Positions 40,493-48,108 of a stretch of 64,000 nt of DNA are shown here, piece after piece. The first letter of the stretch is position 1. Every line of letters starts with the position of its first letter. The stretch is from an uncultured Collinsella sp. (GTDB lineage Bacteria; Actinomycetota; Coriobacteriia; Coriobacteriales; Coriobacteriaceae). The translations under genes were made by a program, and so were the position numbers. The notes below the pieces were generated by a model that was not told the DNA's origin, ran no database searches, and saw nothing but the letters and a program-made list of their open reading frames with translations. The stretch is taken from the NCBI GenBank assembly GCA_900541035.1, contig UQIN01000002.1, forward strand, positions 62,001-126,000, given 5' to 3'.

Positions 40493-41608
40493 TTACAGGT
40501 ACTTGCGCCAATCGTCCTCGTCCTCATCATCCTCGGTAGCAGCCTGGGCCTGCTCGGCGGCGCGAGCTGCCGCAGCGCGAGCGGCAACCTGAGCATAGGA
40601 CTCCTCGTTGCGCTCGGGGAAGTTTGCCAGCACGTGCTCGAACTTGGCAAAATCCTCATCCCAGCGCGTAGAAGGCACGGCAAAGAAGACTTGCTTGACC
40701 TTAAAGTCGCCCGACGCGAGCTCCTTGCGGAAGAGCTCGGCCACGGCCTCTGCGTCAAAGCCGTTGTTGTCGCAGCCCCAAGCACCCAGCACGAGCTTCT
40801 CGCGACCCAGCTCGTCGCAGATGGCAAGCACAAAGCGAATGCGGTCGCGCAGGGCATCCAGCAGAGCATCGTCGCTCACGCGATACTCCTGGCGGGCGCG
40901 CTTAACGTTGGGCGCGGCGGCCACGATCACGTCGGCGTATGCATGCACGTGGTTGCGGTCGAAGCGCACCGCAGGCACCACTAGGGCGCGGTTACGATAG
41001 AGCTCGCAGTTGATGTTGCGGCGACGGTTCTCGCCGTACCATTTGCGCTGCTTATCGAGAACGTTGTACAGATACGAATCGGCGCACAGTGTGGCCTCCT
41101 GGCCCAGATAACCCTGAATATAGCCACCGCCCGGGTTGGTGAACGAGGCAAAGGCGAGCACGGCCATGTCGCAGAACTGCGCATAGCCACGACCGTTGTC
41201 CAAGATGGCCTGCGTGGCGGAGGCATCGAGCACGGTGACCTCAGGCAGGGACGCAGCAGGCTCCTCAGCAGGCGCGGACTCAGCTTCGGCGATTTCCTCG
41301 GCAGGCTCCTCGACGGGCTCAGGAGCTGCCTCGACCTCGGCAGCCTCCGCGCCCTCGACGTCCTCGGCAACCTGTTCTTCGGTGGCCACAGCACTCTGAA
41401 CCTTGGCCTTCATCGCCGAGACAAAGCCGGCAGGCATACCGTCAAACTCGCGAACACCGGCAAGCGAACGCTCGATATCCTTGGCGCACGCTTCGGACAC
41501 AGTTGCCACGTGACGCTCGGCGGCCTTGGCACGCGCCTCGCGCTTGGGATTGGGCTGACCCGCTCGGTTGGACCTGCGGTTACGGTTCCTGTTGTCGACG
41601 TCTGCCAT
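40493..41608 (-). CDS. PARG-like macrodomain protein (TIGR02452 family) with altered QEE motif
   Basis: This protein of 371 residues has three parts: a basic N-terminus (RNRNRRSNRAG), a long Glu/Ala/Pro-rich stretch (about 75-120), and a microbial-type poly(ADP-ribose) glycohydrolase fold (about 125-345), with an acidic tail (EDDEDEDDWRKYL). The signature NPGGGYIQGYLGQEATLC (158-175) has the GGG loop, but the family's QEE is QEA here (170-172), so the second glutamate, the usual catalytic base, is lost. The KLVLGAWGCDNNGF region that closes the site is kept. It may bind rather than cut ADP-ribose. It stands as a single gene with its own terminator. Confidence 0.8.
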   Translation of the reverse strand: MADVDNRNRNRRSNRAGQPNPKREARAKAAERHVATVSEACAKDIERSLAGVREFDGMPAGFVSAMKAKVQSAVATEEQVAEDVEGAEAAEVEAAPEPVEEPAEEIAEAESAPAEEPAASLPEVTVLDASATQAILDNGRGYAQFCDMAVLAFASFTNPGGGYIQGYLGQEATLCADSYLYNVLDKQRKWYGENRRRNINCELYRNRALVVPAVRFDRNHVHAYADVIVAAAPNVKRARQEYRVSDDALLDALRDRIRFVLAICDELGREKLVLGAWGCDNNGFDAEAVAELFRKELASGDFKVKQVFFAVPSTRWDEDFAKFEHVLANFPERNEESYAQVAARAAAARAAEQAQAATEDDEDEDDWRKYL

Positions 41609-41680
41609 AAGTGGTCACCTTTCTCGGTCTCTGCCGCTATCGGCTTTTCCCATCCATGATACCCCGCAGCGTACAAAAAA

Positions 41681-41700
41681 GACGGCCCCGAAGGACCGCC
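41681..41700 (-). terminator. Terminator after the Bax-inhibitor-like gene
   Basis: On the minus strand GGCGGTCC-TTCG-GGGCCGTC forms an 8-pair stem with a UUCG loop, followed by TTTTTTG. It lies 47 bases after the stop. Confidence 0.85.
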
Positions 41701-41746
41701 TTTCGCATCGATTTGCACGCACGGCAAGCACCGCCGCAATTCGCCA

Positions 41747-42442
41747 CTAGTCGCGACGGCCAAGGATGTTCAGGATGCGCAAGAACACGTTGATAATGTC
41801 CACGAATAGATTGGACGCCATGAGCACGGCGTTGGGCAGCGTAGGCGGCACCGTCGTGGCAACATAGGTGTCGTAGCCAATAAAGCCGGCAAACACCACG
41901 ATCACGATCAGGTCGGTGATGGTCTGCGAGACACCCATGAACATCAGCACGATCTCAACCAGAATAGTGGCGAGCAGAATGCCAAAACCGATGCCATATA
42001 CGCGCTGGAAAAACTTGGGGAACGTCACGCCCAAGGCGCCAAAGACAAAGGTGATGGCGGCCGTGGCGATAAAGGCAGTGTTGATGGTGGGCAGGTCGTA
42101 GTTGGCAAGGCCAAACGACGCGGTCAGGCCAAAGGTACTCGCAAAGATTACGTAGCCCACAAGGGACAGGCCCACGGACTGCTTGCTGGCGGCGGCCGAC
42201 ATCATGACCATGCCGACGATGGTCAAAATAAACGAGCCAAAGACCAGCGGCAAGGCGGCGCCGTTCATCATCATGCGCGCAAACGACATGGTGCTCGTAA
42301 AGTAGGCGCCGGCACCCATGGCGCAAAAGCCCAAGAAGATCAGGGCAGACATGGCGAGATTGTACGCGCGCGGCGACATCTCCTTGGCGCGGCTTGCGCC
42401 GGTCTCGACGGGGCCGTTCTGATAGCCCTGGATATCGTTCAT
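41747..42442 (-). CDS. Bax inhibitor-1/YccA family membrane protein
   Basis: This 231-residue protein has seven predicted membrane helices and a short cytosolic N-terminus. The C-terminal segments FIGYDTYVATT and the helix-7 NLFVDIINVFLRILNILGRR, with the aspartate pair of the pH sensor, match the BI-1/YccA/YbhL family, which forms pH-sensitive calcium leak channels in some bacteria. Its role in this organism is unknown. ATG 42442 is preceded by GAAAGGA. It stands alone with a UUCG-loop terminator. Confidence 0.9.
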   Translation of the reverse strand: MNDIQGYQNGPVETGASRAKEMSPRAYNLAMSALIFLGFCAMGAGAYFTSTMSFARMMMNGAALPLVFGSFILTIVGMVMMSAAASKQSVGLSLVGYVIFASTFGLTASFGLANYDLPTINTAFIATAAITFVFGALGVTFPKFFQRVYGIGFGILLATILVEIVLMFMGVSQTITDLIVIVVFAGFIGYDTYVATTVPPTLPNAVLMASNLFVDIINVFLRILNILGRRD

Positions 42443-42521
42443 AGGTTCGTCCTTTCAAAAGCGCCGCGACAGCGCCGTAGGTGACAAGATTCCTGTCATT
42501 GTACCCGAATGCCGTACGTCC

Positions 42522-42860
42522 TTACCTACGGCGCTCGCCCTCGAGCGTACGGTCGAATGCCCACACCCACCAACGCATCAGATGGGCCTGCGAGCCATCT
42601 GGTCGTTCACGCGTCTGGTCCTCCAGATACAACTCGGTCGCATGCCCGCCAAAACGCACCTTATAGGTTGCCGTACGAATGCCGTGAACCGTCAGGCCAA
42701 ACCCACTGGTCGAGACAATCTCGTCAATCGTAAAGCAACGACCGTCGACCCAGCAGACGGTGACCGGCACGACCTGTCCGCCCGCGAGGATGCGAGCCAC
42801 GACGTCCACATACTGCTTGTGCACGCGCCGAGTTTTGCCATCTGTCTGTCGATATTCCAT
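42522..42860 (-). CDS. Conserved hypothetical protein
   Basis: This is a 112-residue protein. It starts MEYRQTDGKTRRVHKQYVDV and has a beta-rich pattern with PVTVCWVDGRCFTIDEIV and RTATYKVRFGGHATELYLED, then a tryptophan-rich end (HLMRWWVWAFDR). The form resembles DUF6504-type proteins of Actinobacteria (W/R-G-R-x-Y-x-V-D-E-V pattern), but this is a weak impression. GGAG lies 4 bases before ATG 42860. There are no membrane segments or cysteine clusters. Function unknown. Confidence 0.65.
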   Translation of the reverse strand: MEYRQTDGKTRRVHKQYVDVVARILAGGQVVPVTVCWVDGRCFTIDEIVSTSGFGLTVHGIRTATYKVRFGGHATELYLEDQTRERPDGSQAHLMRWWVWAFDRTLEGERRR

Positions 42861-43110
42861 GTCTCCTATTATCGAACGCATGTTTGCATGTTGTAAAGCG
42901 AACAGACTGTGGTTTTGGAGTGTCGGAGCAATCGCACGTGTCCGCATGGCGTGTTAGCAAAAAGAATACCCGCGGTCAACAGGACTAATATTCAATTTTA
43001 GTGCCAAAAAATCCACTTCTCACGTCAGAACTCCGTTAAGAAACCCACAGGAGGTGATACGATTTATCATGTTTTTGTAACGTGCCTGCAAACTTCGAGA
43101 AAGCCCATAT

Positions 43111-44160
43111 ATGGACGTAACGTTCTCAACCTTCCTCGGCCAAATTGTGTCGAACCCAGTCCTTGCCGTCACCGTGATCCTCGCGTTGGGCGCCATCTTC
43201 GTCAATGGATGGACCGACGCGCCCAACGCCATCGCGACCTGCGTCACTACGCGTTGCATGCCCGCCCGCGCCGCCATTCTCATGAGCGCCGCATTCAACT
43301 TCCTCGGCGTGCTCATCATGACGCACTTTAATGCGAGCGTCGCCAACACCATCTCACATATCGTCGACTTTGGCGGAAACAGCACCATGGCGCTCGCCTG
43401 TCTGTGCGCGGCGCTGTTCTCCATCGTCGTCTACGGTGCCACAGCGTCGCGTTTTGGCATCCCCACCTCGCAAAGCCACAGCCTTATCGCCGGCCTGACC
43501 GGTGCCGCTATCGCCCTCGGCGGCGCGAGCAGCGTCAACGTCCACGAGTGGATGAAGGTCATCTACGGCCTGGCGCTCTCCATCGGCCTGGGCTTTGTCA
43601 TGGGCTGGGTCCTGTGCAAACTCGTCTCGATTCTTTTCGCCGCCGCCAACAGGCGACGTGCCAATGTCTTCTTTAAATACGCTCAGATCGCGAGCGCCGC
43701 GGCCATGAGCTTTATGCACGGCGCGCAGGATGGACAGAAGTTCATCGGCGTGCTCTTTTTAGGCGTGGCCTTCGCAAACGGCCAGACCAGCGTCGGCGAT
43801 GCCGGCATCCCCATCTGGATTATGCTGCTGTGCTCGGCCACTATGGGTATCGGTACCAGCGTGGGCGGTGAGCGCATCATCAAGTCCGTCGGCCAGAGCA
43901 TGGTTAAGCTCGAGAAGTATCAGGGCTTCTCCGCCGACCTCGCGGGCGCCGCGAACCTGCTGCTTGCCACCCTTACCGGCATCCCCGTGTCCTCCACACA
44001 CATCAAGACCTGCGCCATCATGGGCGTCGGTGCCGTCAAGCGCCTCTCGGCCATCAACTTCGGAGTCGTCAAGGACATGATGTTCACCTGGTTCTTCACC
44101 TTCCCCGCCTGCGGACTCATCAGCTTTGTCATGGCCAAGCTGTTCATGATGTTCCTCTAA
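43111..44160 (+). CDS. pit: PiT-family inorganic phosphate transporter
   Basis: This 349-residue membrane protein has the duplicated PiT signature: VNGWTDAPNAIATCV in the first half and FMHGAQDGQKFIGVLFLG in the second, both with the ND/QD motif, and the IPTSQSHSLIAGLTGA / IPVSSTHIKTCAIMGVG pair. It imports (or exports) phosphate with cations. The start at 43111 has GAGAAAG upstream. DUF47 follows 67 bases later and is its usual partner. A very strong Shine-Dalgarno sequence and a tiny frame precede it at 43049-43080. Confidence 0.92.
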   Translation: MDVTFSTFLGQIVSNPVLAVTVILALGAIFVNGWTDAPNAIATCVTTRCMPARAAILMSAAFNFLGVLIMTHFNASVANTISHIVDFGGNSTMALACLCAALFSIVVYGATASRFGIPTSQSHSLIAGLTGAAIALGGASSVNVHEWMKVIYGLALSIGLGFVMGWVLCKLVSILFAAANRRRANVFFKYAQIASAAAMSFMHGAQDGQKFIGVLFLGVAFANGQTSVGDAGIPIWIMLLCSATMGIGTSVGGERIIKSVGQSMVKLEKYQGFSADLAGAANLLLATLTGIPVSSTHIKTCAIMGVGAVKRLSAINFGVVKDMMFTWFFTFPACGLISFVMAKLFMMFL

Positions 44161-44227
44161 TCAAACCGAACGTCCATCCGGACCGCAACACTTCGCCCAC
44201 CCGTCTTCGCCTCGAAAGGACCCACCC

Positions 44228-44851
44228 ATGGCAAAGAAACCCGATTCGTTCTACTTTGACAACTACGTCGCTTGCGCCGACCTCGCCGTCCAGGCCGCAG
44301 AGCTGCTCACCAAGATTTTTGAGAACTTCGATCCCGCGCAGATTCACGACATGCTCAATAAGATGCATGCGATTGAGCATGCGGCAGACAAGAAGCACCA
44401 CGAGCTCGAAGACGCCCTGCTCACCGCCTTTATCACCCCGCTCGAGCGCGAGGATCTGGATCTGATGAGCTGCGCGCTCGACACCGTGCTCGACCGCATC
44501 GAGGGCGTCGTGCAGCGCGTCTACTTCACCAACATCCAGAGCATCCATCCCGACGCCATCGTCATCGCCCACAAGGTGACTGACGCCTGCCGCGCCATGA
44601 AGGACCTTATGGTCGAGCTTCCCAACTACCGCAAGTCCAAGACCCTGCGCGAGCTGGTCATCCAGATCAACACCATCGAGTCCGAGGCCGACGAGCTCTA
44701 TATCAACGCCATGCGCAACCTGCACGTTAACGGCAAGGACCCGCTCGAGGTCATCGCTTGGCGTGACGTGTACGCCTTCCTGGAGTACTGCGCCGACTGC
44801 TGCGAGAATGTGGCCGATGTCGTGGATTCGATTGTCATGAAGAACAGTTAA
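44228..44851 (+). CDS. DUF47/PhoU-like regulator of PiT transporter
   Basis: This helical protein of 207 residues belongs to the DUF47 family, related to PhoU (KPDSFYFDNYVACADLAVQAAELLTK, AIEHAADKKHHELEDALLTAFITPLEREDL, and IESEADELYINAM, VEVIAWRDVYAFLEYCADCCENVADVVDSIV at the end). The paired E/D-rich triples (EHAAD, ESEAD) are the metal-binding sites of this fold. It lies just downstream of pit, in one operon, and is expected to limit or tune phosphate transport. Normal length. Confidence 0.9.
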   Translation: MAKKPDSFYFDNYVACADLAVQAAELLTKIFENFDPAQIHDMLNKMHAIEHAADKKHHELEDALLTAFITPLEREDLDLMSCALDTVLDRIEGVVQRVYFTNIQSIHPDAIVIAHKVTDACRAMKDLMVELPNYRKSKTLRELVIQINTIESEADELYINAMRNLHVNGKDPLEVIAWRDVYAFLEYCADCCENVADVVDSIVMKNS

Positions 44852-44855
44852 TTGG

Positions 44856-44965
44856 GGATACGCGTCCCATCGGCGAAGGCCCGGCACCTATTTGCTTTCT
44901 CACTCCGGCTGCACGGCAGAGTCGTTCGAAAGTAAATAGGTGTCGGGCCTTCGCCTTACGTATCA
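44856..44965. repeat. Long intergenic inverted repeat after the DUF47 gene
   Basis: Left arm 44872-44899 and right arm 44928-44955 pair over 28 bases with two G-T pairs (GGCGAAGGCCCGGCACCTAT against its complement). An outer GATACG/CGTATC pair extends it to 44857-44964. A CACTCCGGCTGCACGG loop separates the arms. No T-run on either side. Confidence 0.8.
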
Positions 44966-45043
44966 CCATTGGAACTTTGGCTGATGGGTTGGGCGCGCTG
45001 TAGACGCTGTTGACGGGGCCGTTAATACCCTATTGGTCACTTC

Positions 45044-45382
45044 TTACAATTTTCTTGCTGATGGATTTTCAAGGAAACACAGCTCCAGTAAATCCTTTAA
45101 ATCGCTCGCTTTTACATCCGACATATTTTCGTATTCCAGTTCACAGACAGTGAAAAATTCGAACTCTTTTTCACCATAGGTATTCCAAAGTTCTTGCAAT
45201 CTCTTATTTCTATGATTGCCGCTTTTTAACTCAAAGCCATGACGGTTAAACCATGTACTACCATCACGAGAGCTATCAAAGAATTGCTCTCCAGTTGCAA
45301 TGCACTTAACACAAAATACACCCATCACTGGATGACGTTCTTTCCATTCGGACACGAGTTCTTTCTTTTTTGATTTATCCAT
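45044..45382 (-). CDS. GIY-YIG-like small nuclease family protein in an AT-rich patch
   Basis: This 112-residue protein (MDKSKKKELVSEWKERHPVM, GVFCVKCIATGEQFFDSSRD, HRNKRLQELWNTYGEKEFEF, then FTVCELEYENM) resembles the short GIY-YIG-like family that begins with DKxKKKELxxEYKxRxPEMGV. The GIY and YIG positions are changed (GVF, CVK), so nuclease activity is uncertain. GGAG lies 9 bases before ATG 45382. The gene and its surroundings (45.0-45.6 kb) are clearly AT-rich against the rest, and codon use favours AT-ending codons, a sign of acquisition. It ends near the palindrome at 44856. Confidence 0.65.
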   Translation of the reverse strand: MDKSKKKELVSEWKERHPVMGVFCVKCIATGEQFFDSSRDGSTWFNRHGFELKSGNHRNKRLQELWNTYGEKEFEFFTVCELEYENMSDVKASDLKDLLELCFLENPSARKL

Positions 45383-45512
45383 TATTCTTTCTCCTCATAC
45401 TGCAATTCAACGAGTCAACATATCAATCGCTTCATCCTGTCTGACTCATTACCATTTACAACGACACATACAATACCGTTTTTCTCAATCTTAGATAATT
45501 GCATTTTCGTTC

Positions 45513-45518
45513 TACAAT
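45513..45518 (+). promoter_or_regulatory. Nitroreductase -10 box candidate
   Basis: TACAAT lies 72 bases before the nitroreductase start. A TTAGA-like -35 box precedes it at about 17 bases. Confidence 0.35.
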
Positions 45519-45589
45519 GGGCGTTAGGCTGAATGGGGCTTTGGGTACCCTTGTGTTTGGCTTGGTTTTATTGGCTTTGGAGAGCTTGT

Positions 45590-46120
45590 ATGTCTTATTT
45601 GGATTTGGCACGTTGTCGGTATTCTTGTCGTGAGTATGAGGCGCGTTCCGTTGAGCAGTCGGTCGTGGATGCCATTGTTGAGGCAGGACGTATTGCTCCT
45701 TCTGCTTGTAATAATCATCCAACCCGTGTGATGGTGTTGGATACGCCTGAGCTTCTGGAGAAGGCTGCTGCTTGTCAGCCTCGGTTTGCTCGTGATGGGT
45801 CTATCTTTGGCGCTCCGCTTATCTTCCTTATTTGCAGCGTTACCGATGATGCCTGGGTGCGCCCGTATGATCAGATGAACTCGAGTGCCATCGATACTTC
45901 GATCGTCTGCGATCAGATGATGATGGAGGCCACCGAGCAGGGCCTGGGAACGTGCTGGGTATGCCATTTTAAGCCCGAGGTGGCACAGGAGCAGTTCAAT
46001 CTGCCCAAGGGCGTCTATCCCTATCACATGCTCGTCTGTGGATATCCTGCCGACCACATCGCCGATCCCGAGCATCGCGAGGCCCGTACCATTCCCCTCT
46101 CCGACTTCCTCCTCAAGTAG
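45590..46120 (+). CDS. Nitroreductase family protein
   Basis: This 176-residue flavoprotein has the nitroreductase opening ARCRYSCREYEARSVEQSVV, the FMN-binding SACNNHPTRVMVL, the SIVCDQMMMEATEQGLGTCWV segment of the second FMN site, and PYHMLVCGYPAD before the end. ATG 45590 follows GGAGAG at 5 bases. These proteins reduce quinones, nitro compounds or other acceptors with NAD(P)H. Part of its front end shares the AT-rich patch. A terminator follows at 46168. Confidence 0.85.
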   Translation: MSYLDLARCRYSCREYEARSVEQSVVDAIVEAGRIAPSACNNHPTRVMVLDTPELLEKAAACQPRFARDGSIFGAPLIFLICSVTDDAWVRPYDQMNSSAIDTSIVCDQMMMEATEQGLGTCWVCHFKPEVAQEQFNLPKGVYPYHMLVCGYPADHIADPEHREARTIPLSDFLLK

Positions 46121-46167
46121 GTTTTGGGACATGCCTTAAAACCTACCCTTGACCGCTCACCCGTTCG

Positions 46168-46199
46168 CCGAGTTCTGCGCCATTATGTGCAGGGCTCGG
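46168..46199 (+). terminator. Terminator after nitroreductase
   Basis: CCGAGTTCTGC pairs with GCAGGGCTCGG (one GT-rich bulge) and TTTTTT follows at 46200-46205. Confidence 0.85.
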
Positions 46200-46233
46200 T
46201 TTTTTATGTTACGCACTCCGGCACAGTCATAAA

Positions 46234-46260
46234 AAAGGACCCGCAAGCTGCGGGTCCTTT
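46234..46260 (-). terminator. Terminator after divIVA
   Basis: AAAGGACCCGCA pairs with TGCGGGTCCTTT over a 3-base loop, and TTTT follows on the minus strand. It lies 27 bases after the divIVA stop. Confidence 0.88.
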
Positions 46261-46286
46261 CTAGGCACTAAATTGTAGGCCGAATG

Positions 46287-46961
46287 TTAGTCCAGGTCGT
46301 CGGCAGCAAAGTTGTCGATCGGGGCGAAGGGATCGGCCACGGGGACAACCGGGTCAGCGACGGGCAGCGGCTCGGCGGGAACAGTCACTGCAGGAGAAGC
46401 GGCAGAACCGACCGGCGTGGAAGCCATCAGATCGGCCGGGAAGGAGTTCTGGGCATCGTCCATGAAGTGCTGGATGAGCTTGAGATACTCTGCCTTGAAC
46501 TCCTCACGGGAAGCCTTGAGACGATCGATCTCCTCGAGCTCGGCCTGCTTCTCGGTCAGAGCCTGGCGGATAACCTCGCGGGCCTTGGCGTCAGCCTCGT
46601 TGCGGATACGCTCAGCGTTCTCGTTGGCATCGTTGACGATGGTCTCAGCGGTCTGCTGGGCAGCGATCAGGGCAGCGGAAATCTGGCGCTCCTGAGCGGA
46701 GAAGTCAGGGGCGGGAGCAGCCACGGGGGCGGCAGGAACGGCCTGGGCGGCGGCATCCTGAGCCTGGGCAAGCTGAGCCTGCGCATCGGCAAGCTGCTGC
46801 TCGGTAGCAGTCAGACGACCCTTAAGGTCGACGATCTTAGCGAGCATAGCGTCAACCTCGGAGGACAGCGTCTCCAAGAAGACGTCGACCTCGGCAGGAT
46901 CGTAGCCACGCTTGGCCTCAGAGAAAGTCTGAGCCTGGATGTCTGCAGGGGTAATAGCCAT
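46287..46961 (-). CDS. divIVA: Cell-division/growth protein DivIVA
   Basis: This 224-residue coiled-coil protein marks curved membrane and recruits growth machinery. The N-terminal membrane-binding domain reads MAITPADIQAQTFSEAKRGYDPAEVDVFLETL. Long helices with heptad hydrophobics follow, broken by an Ala/Pro linker (about 72-86); the second helix is NDANENAERIRNEADAKAREV. It is last in the division cluster after yggT. ATG 46961 has AAGGAG upstream. Normal for actinobacterial DivIVA. Confidence 0.9.
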   Translation of the reverse strand: MAITPADIQAQTFSEAKRGYDPAEVDVFLETLSSEVDAMLAKIVDLKGRLTATEQQLADAQAQLAQAQDAAAQAVPAAPVAAPAPDFSAQERQISAALIAAQQTAETIVNDANENAERIRNEADAKAREVIRQALTEKQAELEEIDRLKASREEFKAEYLKLIQHFMDDAQNSFPADLMASTPVGSAASPAVTVPAEPLPVADPVVPVADPFAPIDNFAADDLD

Positions 46962-47022
46962 AACAAGTCTCCTTTTTCATCGCCTCGGCGCTACACGCCC
47001 GACGTAAGTTACTAAGACAGTT

Positions 47023-47304
47023 CTACACGAGTATACCTATAAGAAGCTGCAGAACCAGCCTCTGCACCAACTGCAACGCAATAATCGCAACGACCGGCGA
47101 AAAATCGATACCGCCCATCGGCGGGATGAAACGACGGAACAGGTTGAGCCACGGACCGCACACGCTATCAAGCACCGCAGCAATATCCTGAAGCAAACCA
47201 CCCTGCTTCATGGGAATCCACGTCATAAAGCAGTAGACGACAATGAGCGTGGAATAGAAGTTGAACAGCGTGTTGACCAGCTGGACGATAGTGTAGATGT
47301 TGAT
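47023..47304 (-). CDS. yggT: YggT family membrane protein with a non-canonical start codon
   Basis: This small protein of about 93 residues has two membrane helices joined by PWLNLFRRFIPPMGG, the YggT signature. The frame between the sepF stop (47326) and 47023 offers no ATG, GTG or TTG before a full-length start: the first helix begins INIYTIVQLVNTLFNFYSTL. GAGGAG lies 6 bases before ATC 47304 and directly before ATT 47310, so translation probably begins at AUC or AUU. The ATG at 47226 would remove the first helix. It lies 21 bases after sepF. Confidence 0.75.
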   Translation of the reverse strand: MNIYTIVQLVNTLFNFYSTLIVVYCFMTWIPMKQGGLLQDIAAVLDSVCGPWLNLFRRFIPPMGGIDFSPVVAIIALQLVQRLVLQLLIGILV

Positions 47305-47325
47305 GGGAATCTCCTCGTCTTGTCT

Positions 47326-48048
47326 TTACTTAAGGTAGCCGTCGGCACGAAGCTTCTTGAGATCGGAATCTTTGACCTCGCAACCGGCGGGCAGCACCAT
47401 GAACACGCGGTCGCCCACCTCCTTGACCGTGGCACCCAGACCGCAGGCAAAGCCGTAAGAGAAGTCCAAGACGCGCTTGGCAACTTCGGTGCGTACGCCC
47501 ACAAAAATCAGTGCGACAGGCTGCTTGGTGCGAACGCGGCGCACCACAGTCTCCACGTCGTCATAGCTCTCGGGGCGCAGGACATAGGCCGGCAGCTGCG
47601 GCGTGGCGTTGATGATATTGCTCGCATAGGCCGAGGCATCGCTCGGTGCAGGCGCGGGTGCAGCGGCGGCACGGGCGCGGGTATTCTCGGCGTAGCTCGA
47701 CGGCGTGTCATAGGCACCGGGACGATAACCGCTCGCAACACTGTCCTGCGAGCGCGAAGGCGGGTTATACGTCGTGGCATGGCGGGAGTCATCGCCGACC
47801 AGCTGACCGGAGCGCGTATACACGGCAACCGACTCAGCTTCACCGCGGCGCGTCTGACCAAGCAGGCCGTTGCTCGGCTCGTCTTGGGTGTAGAAGCCCT
47901 CGCCCGAAGCACCGCTGTAGCCGTTGTTCTGATAGCCATCGTCGTAGCCGTCATCGTAGCCGTAGTCGTCGTCCTGGCCATAACCCTGGTCGTAACCCTG
48001 TTGGCCGCCCAGGTGCATCTTATTTTTAATCTCGTCAAGGAAGCCCAT
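47326..48048 (-). CDS. sepF: Cell division protein SepF
   Basis: This 240-residue protein links FtsZ to the membrane in organisms without FtsA. The N-terminal amphipathic helix is MGFLDEIKNKMHLG. A long, disordered Tyr/Gly/Asp-rich linker (GYDQGYGQDDDYGYDDGYDD) follows to about residue 130, and the C-terminal SepF domain (RPESYDDVETVVRRVRTKQPVAL onward, GLGATVKEVGDRVFMVLPAG) ends the protein. The linker is much longer than in Bacillus SepF. ATG 48048 fits with the conserved N-terminus. It is 60 bases after yggS. Confidence 0.92.
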   Translation of the reverse strand: MGFLDEIKNKMHLGGQQGYDQGYGQDDDYGYDDGYDDGYQNNGYSGASGEGFYTQDEPSNGLLGQTRRGEAESVAVYTRSGQLVGDDSRHATTYNPPSRSQDSVASGYRPGAYDTPSSYAENTRARAAAAPAPAPSDASAYASNIINATPQLPAYVLRPESYDDVETVVRRVRTKQPVALIFVGVRTEVAKRVLDFSYGFACGLGATVKEVGDRVFMVLPAGCEVKDSDLKKLRADGYLK

Positions 48049-48108
48049 GGTTGTGTCCTCTCGCGGTTTAGTGCAGGCGCCCCGATAATCAGTGCGCACT
48101 TCAGAGCC

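Noticed and set aside
45456..45722. Minus-strand frame of 88 codons opposite the nitroreductase start
   Set aside because: It lacks a ribosome site and overlaps a clear gene on the other strand.
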